A stretch of 9,655 bases of DNA from FEN-680 sp036781505 (GCA_036781505.1 DAIQAV010000082.1:1-9655); one strand, 5' to 3'; shown: positions 1-7,215, counted from the first letter of the stretch. The notes: generated by a model not told the origin, from the letters alone. Translations and numbers: made by a program.

Positions 1-1356
1 CTCCAGTATCGCGCTGATGCCCGGCAGCGAGTACTTCTGGCCCTTAAATCCGTTGAACTGTTTTGCCATCTGCCCCAGCAACCACTCGATGTCCTTCGCA
101 GCGCCCGTGCCCTCAGCACCCAGCTTCACCGAGATGTCCGCCGCCACCGCGGCTCCCTTGGTGGCGAGCAGCGTTGTCGCTGAAGACCCCTCAGCCTTGG
201 ACAAGCTCGTCGTGGTGGCGCCGGGACCCGTGAGGTAGTCGCCGTAGACCCGCGAGAACCCGGAGTAGGCGGTGTTAGCGCCGGAGAGTCCGAGCTTGCC
301 TGCCAGCCTGTAGCCGTAGAACCAGGGCATCCCTTCCTGGAACCAGGCGGCGTCGCCGCCCGATGCCGGCAGCAGCGACCAGCGGTTCCACATCTCGAAC
401 CAGCCGCGCCCGGCCGCGGCAGCCGCCAGTCCCGTGAGGTCGGCGCCGCCGTGGAAGAGGAGGAAAGAGTCGCGCAGGCCTTCGGAAGCGGGACCGCTGG
501 CACCGCGCTTCACCGACCCGGACACCAGGATGGTGGCGTAGGACTGTTCGGGCCTCGGCCCCATCACCCGCACGCACTCGTCGTAGAGCTTGATCAGGGA
601 GTCGGCGTATCCGCTCCTGTCAGAATCCTTGTAGCTGTCGTACTCGGAGGTGAAGCCGATTGTTATCGCCGGGTTGGCGGCCCGCTTGACTACCGTGGTT
701 ATCTTGCCCCAGGCAAGGTAGTTCGACAGCAGTGCGCTCGTCGAGTCCACAGTGTACGATCCGGTGCTGGGCGACTTCCAGGGCGCAAGCGACGTCTGCC
801 CGCTGGCCGTCTGGACTTTCACCCCGTATTGTTCGGTGAGGTACTCCCCAGATTCGTCCTGAGGCGCCAGGAGGACATCTGAGGCCATGAACGCCTTCAG
901 GTCAGGCTGGGCCACGGCCCGGGGGGAAGAGGCGCCTGCAGGCCCTCCTGGCGCAACGGCGGTCACACCGGAGGTAGTGGCGACACTCACCTTGTATGGG
1001 ATCTCCGCAAGACCGTCCGCGGAGGCGGTCACGGTCCAGGCGTTGGATGTTCCCGTCACGGGCTGGACGACGAAGGCCGGGTTCGACGGCGTCTGCATGG
1101 CTATGTCCGGCGCAGCGGCGGTGACGCCGAGTTGGACTGTCGGCGTTGAGGGTTTGAGTAGAGCTTTCTGCCCGCTCTTCATATTGAAGGTCAACTTTAC
1201 ATCGACAGACGCCGTGCTCGCTCTGTCCGAACTCAACGTGAAGTTCACGGTCGCCAAGGACGCGGCCGCGGAGACGGGGGAGAGGAGCATCAGGCAGGCC
1301 ATGACCGCCGTCGCCATGGCGATACAGACCGACTTGATGGTTGATTGCGTGAACAT
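1..1356 (-). CDS. Secreted M61/gluzincin-like pseudopeptidase, 3' end off the window
   Basis: The frame is open from ATG 1356 to the window edge (452 codons, no stop), so the C-terminus is missing. Residues 1-30 form a Sec signal peptide: a lysine, a hydrophobic stretch, and cleavage likely around VSA-A at 30-32. Residues 35-140 look like a beta-rich extracellular domain. Residues 230-350 follow the catalytic-domain layout of M61 glycyl aminopeptidases and related gluzincins, including WFEMWN at 319-324 where M61 has xFHxWN, and WFQEGMPWFYGY at 338-349 where M61 has the EG(F)TxYY glutamate helix. The HExxH zinc motif is replaced by RGWFE (317-321), while the third-ligand glutamate E341 is kept. 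Zinc peptidase activity is therefore unlikely, and a binding or scaffold role is inferred. AGGGA lies 9 nt before the ATG. The gene sits 91 bp downstream of the permease on the same strand and may also have its own promoter. The family call is moderately sure; substrate and role are unknown. Confidence 0.7.
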   Translation of the reverse strand, partial: MFTQSTIKSVCIAMATAVMACLMLLSPVSAAASLATVNFTLSSDRASTASVDVKLTFNMKSGQKALLKPSTPTVQLGVTAAAPDIAMQTPSNPAFVVQPVTGTSNAWTVTASADGLAEIPYKVSVATTSGVTAVAPGGPAGASSPRAVAQPDLKAFMASDVLLAPQDESGEYLTEQYGVKVQTASGQTSLAPWKSPSTGSYTVDSTSALLSNYLAWGKITTVVKRAANPAITIGFTSEYDSYKDSDRSGYADSLIKLYDECVRVMGPRPEQSYATILVSGSVKRGASGPASEGLRDSFLLFHGGADLTGLAAAAAGRGWFEMWNRWSLLPASGGDAAWFQEGMPWFYGYRLAGKLGLSGANTAYSGFSRVYGDYLTGPGATTTSLSKAEGSSATTLLATKGAAVAADISVKLGAEGTGAAKDIEWLLGQMAKQFNGFKGQKYSLPGISAILE

Positions 1357-1399
1357 AAGGCCAATTCCCTATCAGGCAAAAGCGTGTCACTAACTGGTG

Positions 1400-1408
1400 A
1401 GTATAGCA
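1400..1408 (-). promoter_or_regulatory. Candidate extended -10 promoter for the secreted protein
   Basis: The minus strand reads TGCTATACT here, a good extended -10 (TGn plus TATACT). It lies about 37 nt upstream of a predicted start point for the gene beginning at 1356. No -35 box is recognisable at the usual spacing, as is normal for extended -10 promoters. It would let the secreted protein be transcribed apart from the permease. Confidence 0.4.
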
Positions 1409-1431
1409 GAACGCGGTGCGCATCGCCGGGC

Positions 1432-1456
1432 GGGGGAGAGGGGCCTCTCAACCCCC
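1432..1456 (-). terminator. GC-rich stem-loop at the permease stop codon
   Basis: GAGAGG (1436-1441) pairs with CCTCTC (1444-1449), and flanking G and C runs (1432-1435 with 1452-1455) extend the stem past an AA bulge. The stem covers the permease stop codon. No T tract follows on the minus strand, so it is at best a weak terminator or an mRNA-stabilising hairpin between the permease and the secreted protein gene. Confidence 0.25.
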
Positions 1457-3820
1457 TCTTTCCTTGGTCGCCTGGGCCAGCTCGACGCGCTTCACGTAGC
1501 GCAGGGACGGGACCTGGCAGATGAGGAGGATGATTATTATTCCGATGCTGACCATCCAGTAGCTGCGAGGGTAGACGACCAGAGAAAGGCTCATGTAGTC
1601 GGTCGCCTGCAGCGTCATCGCGTAGCGGCCCAACTCCACGCCCAGGATGAGTCCGGGAACGATCGCCAGCAGGCCGAAGATAAGGTTCTCGAAGGTCGTC
1701 ATGGCGGAGATCTTCCAGGGTTCGGTGCCGATCGTCCTGATGGTGGCGATCTCTCGCTCGCGCTCGAGTATGTTGATGGTTATGGTGTTGAACGTCAGTG
1801 TGAAGGCCATCAGCAGCGCGAAGATAAGCATGACGTAGATGATTATGTACATGAGGCTCATGTACTGGTCTACTTCTCTCATGATCTCGGCCAGGTCGAT
1901 GATAGCTGACATCCCGGGTATCTTCTGCAGTTCCTGGCGCACTCTAGCCTGCGCGCCCGGCAGAGTCCTGACGTAGAAGCTGCCCCGCGAGGCAACGCCG
2001 TAGTCCAACAACTGCTGGGCGTACTTCCTCTCCAGGTAGACGATGTTGCCCATGGGTTCCTCGATAAAATCGCTGACGATGAAGTCCTTTGAGCCCCAGG
2101 ACGTCGTGAGCGTGACCACCTGCCCGGTCTGTATGCCCTTCTTGATGTGGAAGAACTGGTTCAACAGCACGTGGTTGTCGGTGAGGCGCACCTCCTGGCG
2201 CGACGCGGTGAAGAACTTGCGCATGTTGGTGTTGGCGTCGAGCCCCATCATGACGGTGTCCGCCCCCGACCCGCTTCCTTGCCAGGACACGTGGACGCTG
2301 GAACCGGTCGTGGCCTCCACCTCGGAGACCCCGTCGATGCGCTGGATGCGGTTTATCACCGCCGCGTCGCGGCCTCCCAGAAAGATAGCCACCATGTCGA
2401 AACGGTTGTTGAGGCTGAAGCCGCGGTTCAGCGCGTCGCCCGCTGTGTTGAGAACGGCCAGGAACACCAGCACTATCATCACCGAGAAGGTCAGGCCGAG
2501 CAGGGTGAAGGCTGTGCGCCGCTTGTTTCTGGAGATGTTCCTGATAGGCAGCTTGATGAAGATCGGCGCCTTCTTCATGAAGGGGAATATCTTCTCCAGC
2601 AGAGGGCGGCGGTAGATCGTCTCCAGTGTCTCGCCCCGCATCGCCTTTGACGGGTCCAGGCGCGCGGAGCTCGCCGCCGGCACCAGGCCGGCGAAAGCGC
2701 AGAACAGGAGCGACAGCAGCACCCCGTCGCCGAGGACGGTCCAGTAGGTCTTTATCTTGACCAGCGGGAAACCAAGGGTGTCTGCGTACACTCTGGTAAT
2801 CACGATGGCGAGGCCGTAGCCGGCCATCACCCCCAGGACCGCGCCCAACACCCCGATGATGAGAGCAAAGGAGAGGTAGTGGCGAAGGATCTGGCTGCGC
2901 TTGTAGCCCATCGCCCGCATGACCCCGATGAACGGACGCTGCGTGTACACCAGTCGGGACAGCAGTATGTAGATGCTGAAGCAGGCGATACCCAGGAAGA
3001 GGAGGGGGAAGAAGAGAGCAAAGCTCTTCATGCCCTTGAGGTCCATCTGCAGCATCTTGTTGCCCTGGTGCTGGTCGAGGGTGGTTATCTCCTGGATGCC
3101 GGTGTCCTTCATGACTGACTCGACGCCGGCGATCTGCGTGTCGACCTTCTTGTAGTCCTTGACCTTGAAGACCATCTGGTTGTAGGAACTGCCCGTGTTG
3201 GACATCCACTGCCCGTCGGCAACGGGGACGAACAGAATTGCCATGGTGCTCGAGGAAAGCATGGGGCTGAAGTCGCCTTTCTCGCCCGCGAGCACAAGGT
3301 ATTCCGGGCTGCCGGCGATGCCTATGACCTTGATCGGGATGGTCGCACCGTTGCGGACGTAGGTGAGGTAGTCGCCGGGCTTCAGCTTATAGAAGTCCGC
3401 CGTGTGCTTCTCCACGATGCACACGTGGGTATCGCCCTTTTTGAAGAACCTGCCTTCCTTCACCAGGAGGTCGTCGACCATGGGTCTCTGGTAGGGGATG
3501 CCGGTGACGCGCCCGATGAGCTTCTTGCCGTCCGGCATCAACATGGAGACGTCCGAGCGCGTCCTGGGGGTGGAAAGCGTCACGCCCGGCACCTTCGCGG
3601 CCTTGTCGGCGACGTAGCGGGGTATCTGCTCGGACTTTACCGTGAAGTCGGCGAAGTTAAGTTTCTGGTAGGTGTATTCATAAGAGGTCTTGAGGTTCTG
3701 GTAGGACATGGAGGATGCGATGAATATCATCACGCCAATCATGACCACCATCGTGATCGCTATGAACCTGACCTTGGCGCCGAGGATCTCGCGCAGGAGC
3801 TTGGTGCTCATGGCGTTCAT
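1448..3820 (-). CDS. ABC3-type (double FtsX/MacB-like) transporter permease
   Basis: This 790-aa membrane protein has two copies of the FtsX/ABC3 permease layout. TM1 is at about 18-38, then a large extracytoplasmic domain (40-264), TM2-TM4 at about 265-290, 318-342 and 362-384, TM5 at 435-458, a second external domain (460-650), and TM6-TM8 at about 653-683, 712-730 and 754-772. The ATPase-contacting helices are visible as RPFIGVMRAMGYKRSQ (295-310) and EREIATIRTIGTEPWK (688-703), the usual REI-x-RAxG pattern. ATG 3820 is chosen because AGAGG lies 6 nt upstream; GTG 3844 in the same frame is an alternative, and the frame stays open to 3922. Proteins of this family work with a LolD/MacB-type ATPase in lipid, lipoprotein or peptide export or envelope remodelling. 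No ATPase is present in this window, so the substrate cannot be named. The next gene downstream encodes a secreted pseudopeptidase. Confidence 0.9.
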   Translation of the reverse strand: MNAMSTKLLREILGAKVRFIAITMVVMIGVMIFIASSMSYQNLKTSYEYTYQKLNFADFTVKSEQIPRYVADKAAKVPGVTLSTPRTRSDVSMLMPDGKKLIGRVTGIPYQRPMVDDLLVKEGRFFKKGDTHVCIVEKHTADFYKLKPGDYLTYVRNGATIPIKVIGIAGSPEYLVLAGEKGDFSPMLSSSTMAILFVPVADGQWMSNTGSSYNQMVFKVKDYKKVDTQIAGVESVMKDTGIQEITTLDQHQGNKMLQMDLKGMKSFALFFPLLFLGIACFSIYILLSRLVYTQRPFIGVMRAMGYKRSQILRHYLSFALIIGVLGAVLGVMAGYGLAIVITRVYADTLGFPLVKIKTYWTVLGDGVLLSLLFCAFAGLVPAASSARLDPSKAMRGETLETIYRRPLLEKIFPFMKKAPIFIKLPIRNISRNKRRTAFTLLGLTFSVMIVLVFLAVLNTAGDALNRGFSLNNRFDMVAIFLGGRDAAVINRIQRIDGVSEVEATTGSSVHVSWQGSGSGADTVMMGLDANTNMRKFFTASRQEVRLTDNHVLLNQFFHIKKGIQTGQVVTLTTSWGSKDFIVSDFIEEPMGNIVYLERKYAQQLLDYGVASRGSFYVRTLPGAQARVRQELQKIPGMSAIIDLAEIMREVDQYMSLMYIIIYVMLIFALLMAFTLTFNTITINILEREREIATIRTIGTEPWKISAMTTFENLIFGLLAIVPGLILGVELGRYAMTLQATDYMSLSLVVYPRSYWMVSIGIIIILLICQVPSLRYVKRVELAQATKERGG

Positions 3821-3929
3821 CTCGGGCCTCTTGAAACGCTTCACGGTCCGTCCGTTCCGGTCCCGGCTTACCTCAGGACACAATAATCTTGACGAGAGCC
3901 ACCGGCCGCTTGTTCGGGCCACCAGACGT

Positions 3930-3956
3930 AAAAAGGTGACTCAAGAGTCCGCCACC
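3930..3956 (-). terminator. Hairpin plus T5, possible attenuator in the permease leader
   Basis: On the minus strand GACTC-TT-GAGTC forms a stem, extended by GGT/ACC across a 4-nt bulge, and is followed at once by TTTTT (3934-3930). This is the layout of a weak intrinsic terminator. It lies about 110 nt upstream of the permease ATG with no minus-strand gene before it, so it would act inside the permease 5' leader. No leader peptide or riboswitch core was recognised. Confidence 0.35.
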
Positions 3957-4060
3957 CGTCAGATATGATAGCGCATACAGATGAAAAGGGCCTTGAAGCA
4001 GGTATTACAAGAGATTCTGGAGCTTTTGAGAGCCGGAGTGCCCCCTTCGCGCTTATGTCC

Positions 4061-4076
4061 CATAATATATATTATG
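4061..4076. repeat. Perfect 16-bp AT-rich palindrome CATAATATATATTATG
   Basis: The sequence is identical to its own reverse complement over all 16 bases. It lies in an AT-rich island within GC-rich DNA, beside pyrimidine tracts. It could be an operator for a dimeric regulator or an easily melted promoter element. No -35 partner was found on either strand, so no function is assigned. Confidence 0.5.
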
Positions 4077-4278
4077 TAAACCTGTGGCGTACTTTCCTCT
4101 TTTCCTCATCTAAACTCCCCCCTCCTCTCTTTTCTTACGTTAAGTCACACATCAAACATCTGGAATGCATTTCGCGAACGCCGTTTGGAGGAAGTAAGGT
4201 CCGCAAGTCGTAGAATTTGGACGAGCAGTCAGCAGGCGGGCGGGCGCGGTTGGTCCCCTACCCTATCGCGAGGTGTTG

Positions 4279-4764
4279 ATGGAAGGCACTCTGCCAGAGC
4301 GGGACATCTTTATAGCCGAGGCGGACGTGAGCGAGGCCCCCGAACTCCTCGACGTGCAGAAGCGGGCTTTTCTGCTGGAGGCTGAACGCTACGACGCCTA
4401 CTCGATGCCTCCTTTGACCGAGACGGTCCAGGAGGTGAGAGAGGCTTTCGCCGAGAGCACTATCCTGAAGGCCGAGATGGAAGGCCGGATCGTCGGGGTC
4501 GTCAGGGCCACCAGCAAGGATGGAACGTGCCTGATCGGGCGCCTGGCGGTCGAGCCTGACCTCCAGGACAGGGGGATCGGCACGGCTCTGCTCGCCGAAG
4601 CCGAGGCTCGCTGCGGCGACGCCCCCCGGCTGGAGCTGTTCGTCGGCTCGAGGAGCCACAAGAACATACACATCTACGAGAAGATGGGCTACAGGACCTA
4701 CAAGGCCCGGGACATCCGCGACGATATAAAGCTCCTCTACATGGAGAAGCTCAGGCCGCGCTAA
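4279..4764 (+). CDS. GNAT family N-acetyltransferase
   Basis: This 161-aa protein has the size of a single-domain GNAT enzyme, which transfers an acetyl group from acetyl-CoA to an amine. The acetyl-CoA pyrophosphate loop (motif A) is clear: IGRLAVEP at 86-93 leads into QDRGIGTALL at 96-104, the classic Q/R-x-x-G-x-G followed by a helix. Motif B is IYEKMGYR at 132-139, near the C-terminus, as usual. The N-terminal half (10-60) is the variable acceptor side, so the substrate cannot be read. ATG 4279 is preferred because GAGG lies 5 nt upstream; an in-frame GTG at 4273 overlaps that site. The stop codon TAA overlaps the TAG of the convergent Lrp-like gene. It could acetylate a small molecule or a protein N-terminus. 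Confidence 0.88.
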   Translation: MEGTLPERDIFIAEADVSEAPELLDVQKRAFLLEAERYDAYSMPPLTETVQEVREAFAESTILKAEMEGRIVGVVRATSKDGTCLIGRLAVEPDLQDRGIGTALLAEAEARCGDAPRLELFVGSRSHKNIHIYEKMGYRTYKARDIRDDIKLLYMEKLRPR

Positions 4765-5315
4765 GAATCGAGCTTCCCGATGCTCTTCTCGAGCATCTCG
4801 TTGTAACGCTCGTTGAGGAAATAGCCCATGTCCTGGTCGAACTCGATCGCGTTCTCACGCCGGTACTGGTCCTCCGCCCGCCTGGTCATGCTGGTGAGCG
4901 CGACCGTCAGGTCGTGTATGTCATACTTGTCGTCGCCCAGGGTCTCGGCCATGGAGTCGATCAACTCCGGTATCATCATGCCGCGCTTCTTGGCCAGCAG
5001 CACTTTTATCGCGGTGAGCTCGTTCTCGCTGAGGTCGGCCACGTATCGGTCGAGCTCGCCCTGGGTCCAGGTGTCCGGCTGGGGCACCATCACGATCCAG
5101 GTCTCGGTCGACTCTATGCCGTCTATTCCCCTCACGGTGGAGAGGATGGTGTTCTGCAGCGTCTCCAGGTCCGGTCCGCGCATGACCGCCACGACGTCGA
5201 CGTGTCCCGACACGCCCTCCGCCGATATCACCTGCGGCATCCCCGACAGCAGCCGCATGACCTCGTCGAGCTTTCCGGCCGCCACCTTGATGAAAACGTA
5301 AGCCTTCTTCTTCAC
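4761..5315 (-). CDS. Stand-alone Lrp/AsnC ligand-binding (RAM) domain protein with helical C-terminal extension
   Basis: Residues 1-78 match the Lrp/AsnC ligand-binding fold: AYVFIKVAAGK (5-15), a GHVDVVAVMRG strand (37-47), then a helix and the closing ESTETWIVM strand (68-76). This domain binds amino acids or similar small molecules and multimerises. There is no N-terminal helix-turn-helix, so this is not a normal Lrp repressor. About 100 residues follow (80-184), predicted mostly helical and highly charged, starting near LSENELTAIKVLLAKKRG (95-112). I do not recognise this part; a degenerate DNA-binding or partner-binding domain is possible. The start is GTG 5315, preceded by an AAGGGGGAAG ribosome binding site. 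The gene lies downstream of the acyl-CoA ligase on the same strand, separated by a MITE-like insert, and ends overlapping the GNAT stop codon. Confidence 0.8.
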   Translation of the reverse strand: MKKKAYVFIKVAAGKLDEVMRLLSGMPQVISAEGVSGHVDVVAVMRGPDLETLQNTILSTVRGIDGIESTETWIVMVPQPDTWTQGELDRYVADLSENELTAIKVLLAKKRGMMIPELIDSMAETLGDDKYDIHDLTVALTSMTRRAEDQYRRENAIEFDQDMGYFLNERYNEMLEKSIGKLDS

Positions 5316-5340
5316 GACTTCCCCCTTGCGTGCTATCTAG

Positions 5341-5500
5341 TGCTCCGTCCCACAGATACCCTGGCATTCGAGCGCCGCTGCTTCCACGCCTGCTTCGTTC
5401 CGCTCCCTTGGAGTACTCAGTGAGTACGACTCGGTCGCGCGCCTTGCCGGCGCGGCGAGGAGACGCTCTCGGTGCTTCAAGCTCCCTGTGGGACGGAACA
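5341..5500. mobile_element. MITE-like element, 160 bp, 15-bp terminal inverted repeats, CTAG flanks
   Basis: The left end TGCTCCGTCCCACAG (5341-5355) and the reverse complement of the right end (5500-5486, TGTTCCGTCCCACAG) match at 14 of 15 positions. Both ends are flanked by CTAG (5337-5340 and 5501-5504), consistent with a 4-bp target duplication of the YTAR type known from the IS5 group. The interior has no transposase and holds two hairpins: GTACTCAGTGAGTAC (5413-5427) and a CGCGCC/GGCGCG stem (5438-5454). The right CTAG contains the ligase stop codon. The alternative is an unrelated long inverted repeat that folds in RNA. Copies elsewhere in the genome would settle it but cannot be seen here. 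Confidence 0.55.
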
Positions 5501-7108
5501 CTAGAGCTTCGAGACGTCGATCTTTGCCGCGAGCTCGTCCCTGAGCACTCGCTTCAGTACCTTCAAAGTCATCCCGTAGGGCATCTGCGAGCGGACCTCC
5601 ACGTATCGCGGCGCTTTGTACTGCGCGATGTTCTCGCGGCACCAGGCCATCAGTTCCGAATCGGTCAGCTCGGCGCCGGCGACGGTCGTGCACACCGCCG
5701 CCACGATCTCCACCTTCGTCGGGTGGGGTATGCCTACCACAGCCACCTCATCCACCGCGGGGTGGCTGCGGATCTCCTCCTCCACTTCTTTGGAGAAGAC
5801 CGAGTAGCCTCCCGCCTTCACCACGTCCTTCTTGCGGTCCACGAAATAGAGCAATCCGTAGGAACCCTTGCGCACCATGTCCCCGGTGTGGAACCACCCG
5901 CCGGCGAAGGCTTCTTCATTCTTCTCGGAGTCGTTCCAGTATCCCTTGGTGATGTTGGGCCCCCTGACCACCAGCTCCCCGGGCTCTCCGGCGGCCACGC
6001 GATTGCCTTCCTCGTCCCAGACCTGGGTCCTCACGGGGAAGACCGGTATGCCCACGCAGCCCTGCTCGAAGGACTTGAACTTTGTGGACAGCTTGAGCGC
6101 GGTTATCGGGCTGGTCTCCACCTGGCCGTAGCCCTCGAAGAACATCCCGCCGTAGCCCATGAACTGCTGTATCTGCTCGAGCGGCATCGCGTCCGCCCCG
6201 CTGGCCCAGAGCCTCACTGAAGAGAGGTCGTAGTCGTCGATCCGGCTGTGCACGAGCATCGCGTACATCGCCGGCACCCCGACGAAGACGGTTATCTTTC
6301 TGTCCTGTATCAGCTCCAGCGTCCTTACCGGGTGAAAGTACTTCATGAAGTATCCCGGCGTGCCCATCATGAAGCAAAGGAGGCCGACGCAGAAGCCCAT
6401 CAGGTGGGCGCTGGGGAGCGCCGACAGCCCCATGTCACGGGGGGTTATCGGCAGCACGGCGGCGGTTATGCGCTGGGTGGTGAGCAGGTTGTGGCTGGTC
6501 ATCATCGCGCCCTTGGGGTAACCGGTCGTGCCCGACGTGTAGAAGATGGCCGCGGTGGCGTCCCGGTGGAGCCTGAAGGGGACACAGGCGTCGGACGCCT
6601 CCTCCATCAGTTCGTCAAGGGAGGCGAAGCTTCGCGGGCACTCGCTGCGAGGTCCGGCCATGACCCAGTTGCGAACCCCCGGGATCACGTCGCGGTCCTT
6701 GATGTTGGTATTGAAGACGTCGGGGTCGGTCACGACGTGGGCGGCGCCGCAGTTCTCGGTGATGTACTTTATCTCGGAGCCCTTGAGCATGTAGTTCAGA
6801 GGGACCGCGATAGCGCCAATCTTGAAGCAGGCGTAGCAGAGCATCAGTAGTTCGATCCTGTTGCCCATCGCGATGACCACCCTGTCACTGGGCTTCACGC
6901 CCACTTCGGTCAGCGCGTTCGCGAGCTTGTTGACGAAGACGAGGTTCTGGCTGAAGGTGAGGGAATCCGTGGAGATGGAACCGTAGTCAAGGGGTTCGTC
7001 CAGGAAGGCGAGCGGCGCATCGCCGTAGACGGAGGCCGCCTTGTCCCAGAAGTTCGACATGGACAGCCTTGGATCGGCGATCAGCTTGAACTTGGTGAAG
7101 TAAGACAT
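5501..7108 (-). CDS. AMP-forming acyl-CoA synthetase/ligase (fatty acid-CoA ligase type)
   Basis: This 535-aa enzyme belongs to the ANL adenylate-forming superfamily. It activates a carboxylic acid with ATP to an acyl-AMP and passes it to CoA. The core motifs occur in order: YTSGTTGYPKG (190-200, P-loop), YGQVETSP (327-334), WFHTGD (405-410) and DRKKDVVKAGGY (424-435, hinge and C-domain entry). The C-terminal motif is PYGMTLKVLKR (510-520), in which K516 aligns with the catalytic lysine although the glycine before it is replaced by leucine. Length and motif set fit medium/long-chain fatty acid or aromatic acid CoA ligases; the exact acid is not evident. ATG 7108 is chosen because GGGAAGG lies 8 nt upstream; GTG 7114 is an alternative. 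The stop codon lies within the CTAG border of the MITE-like element. The gene is divergent from the methyltransferase. Confidence 0.93.
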   Translation of the reverse strand: MSYFTKFKLIADPRLSMSNFWDKAASVYGDAPLAFLDEPLDYGSISTDSLTFSQNLVFVNKLANALTEVGVKPSDRVVIAMGNRIELLMLCYACFKIGAIAVPLNYMLKGSEIKYITENCGAAHVVTDPDVFNTNIKDRDVIPGVRNWVMAGPRSECPRSFASLDELMEEASDACVPFRLHRDATAAIFYTSGTTGYPKGAMMTSHNLLTTQRITAAVLPITPRDMGLSALPSAHLMGFCVGLLCFMMGTPGYFMKYFHPVRTLELIQDRKITVFVGVPAMYAMLVHSRIDDYDLSSVRLWASGADAMPLEQIQQFMGYGGMFFEGYGQVETSPITALKLSTKFKSFEQGCVGIPVFPVRTQVWDEEGNRVAAGEPGELVVRGPNITKGYWNDSEKNEEAFAGGWFHTGDMVRKGSYGLLYFVDRKKDVVKAGGYSVFSKEVEEEIRSHPAVDEVAVVGIPHPTKVEIVAAVCTTVAGAELTDSELMAWCRENIAQYKAPRYVEVRSQMPYGMTLKVLKRVLRDELAAKIDVSKL

Positions 7109-7152
7109 CGGCACCGCCTTCCCGTCATTTCCTCCAGGACATTCACGCAGAG

Positions 7153-7158
7153 AGTATA
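7153..7158 (-). promoter_or_regulatory. Candidate -10 box for the acyl-CoA ligase
   Basis: The minus strand reads TATACT, 44 nt upstream of the ligase ATG at 7108. No good -35 is seen at 16-18 nt spacing, so this is a tentative call. Confidence 0.28.
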
Positions 7159-7215
7159 CTACGTATCCGCACCGCCTTTCCCCTGTTCGCAAGCCTGTTC
7201 AAGCGGGCGGGTTGT

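Larger units (their letters stand above)
3821..4278. other. 458-bp gene-poor intergenic region between divergent genes
   Basis: This stretch separates the permease (-) from the GNAT gene (+) and has no convincing gene. An 82-codon frame at 3965-4213 lacks a ribosome binding site and any family signature. Composition falls well below the surrounding GC content between about 3965 and 4180. Visible elements are an attenuator-like hairpin (3930-3956), a 16-bp palindrome (4061-4076), and pyrimidine-only runs at 4092-4107 and 4115-4136. A TAGAAT at 4211-4216 could be a -10 for the GNAT gene, but its best -35 match is badly spaced. Confidence 0.6.

Noticed and set aside
902..1423. Minus-strand frame of 173 codons overlapping the secreted protein start
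   Set aside because: It is an alternative frame of the signal-peptide gene, arginine-rich with no family signature. The overlapping frame has a signal peptide and stays open to the window edge.
2043..3209. Long frames opposite or offset to the permease (both strands)
   Set aside because: They are by-products of GC-rich codon bias. The permease frame has clear TM helices and family motifs.
3965..4213. 82-codon plus-strand frame in the intergenic region
   Set aside because: It has no ribosome binding site, crosses the AT-rich palindrome and pyrimidine tracts, and has no recognisable protein feature.
4181..4215. GGAGGAAG...GGTCCGCA string resembling part of the RNase P RNA core
   Set aside because: The remaining conserved core and the roughly 350-nt length are absent; the GNAT gene starts within 100 nt.
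5337..5693. 118-codon minus-strand frame spanning the MITE-like element and the ligase 3' end
   Set aside because: It runs in a non-ligase frame through coding DNA of the ligase, and the rest is the inverted-repeat element; no independent evidence of coding.
5330..6850. Long plus-strand frames opposite the acyl-CoA ligase
   Set aside because: They are rich in His, Arg and Gly as typical antisense shadows; the minus-strand ANL motifs are complete and in order.
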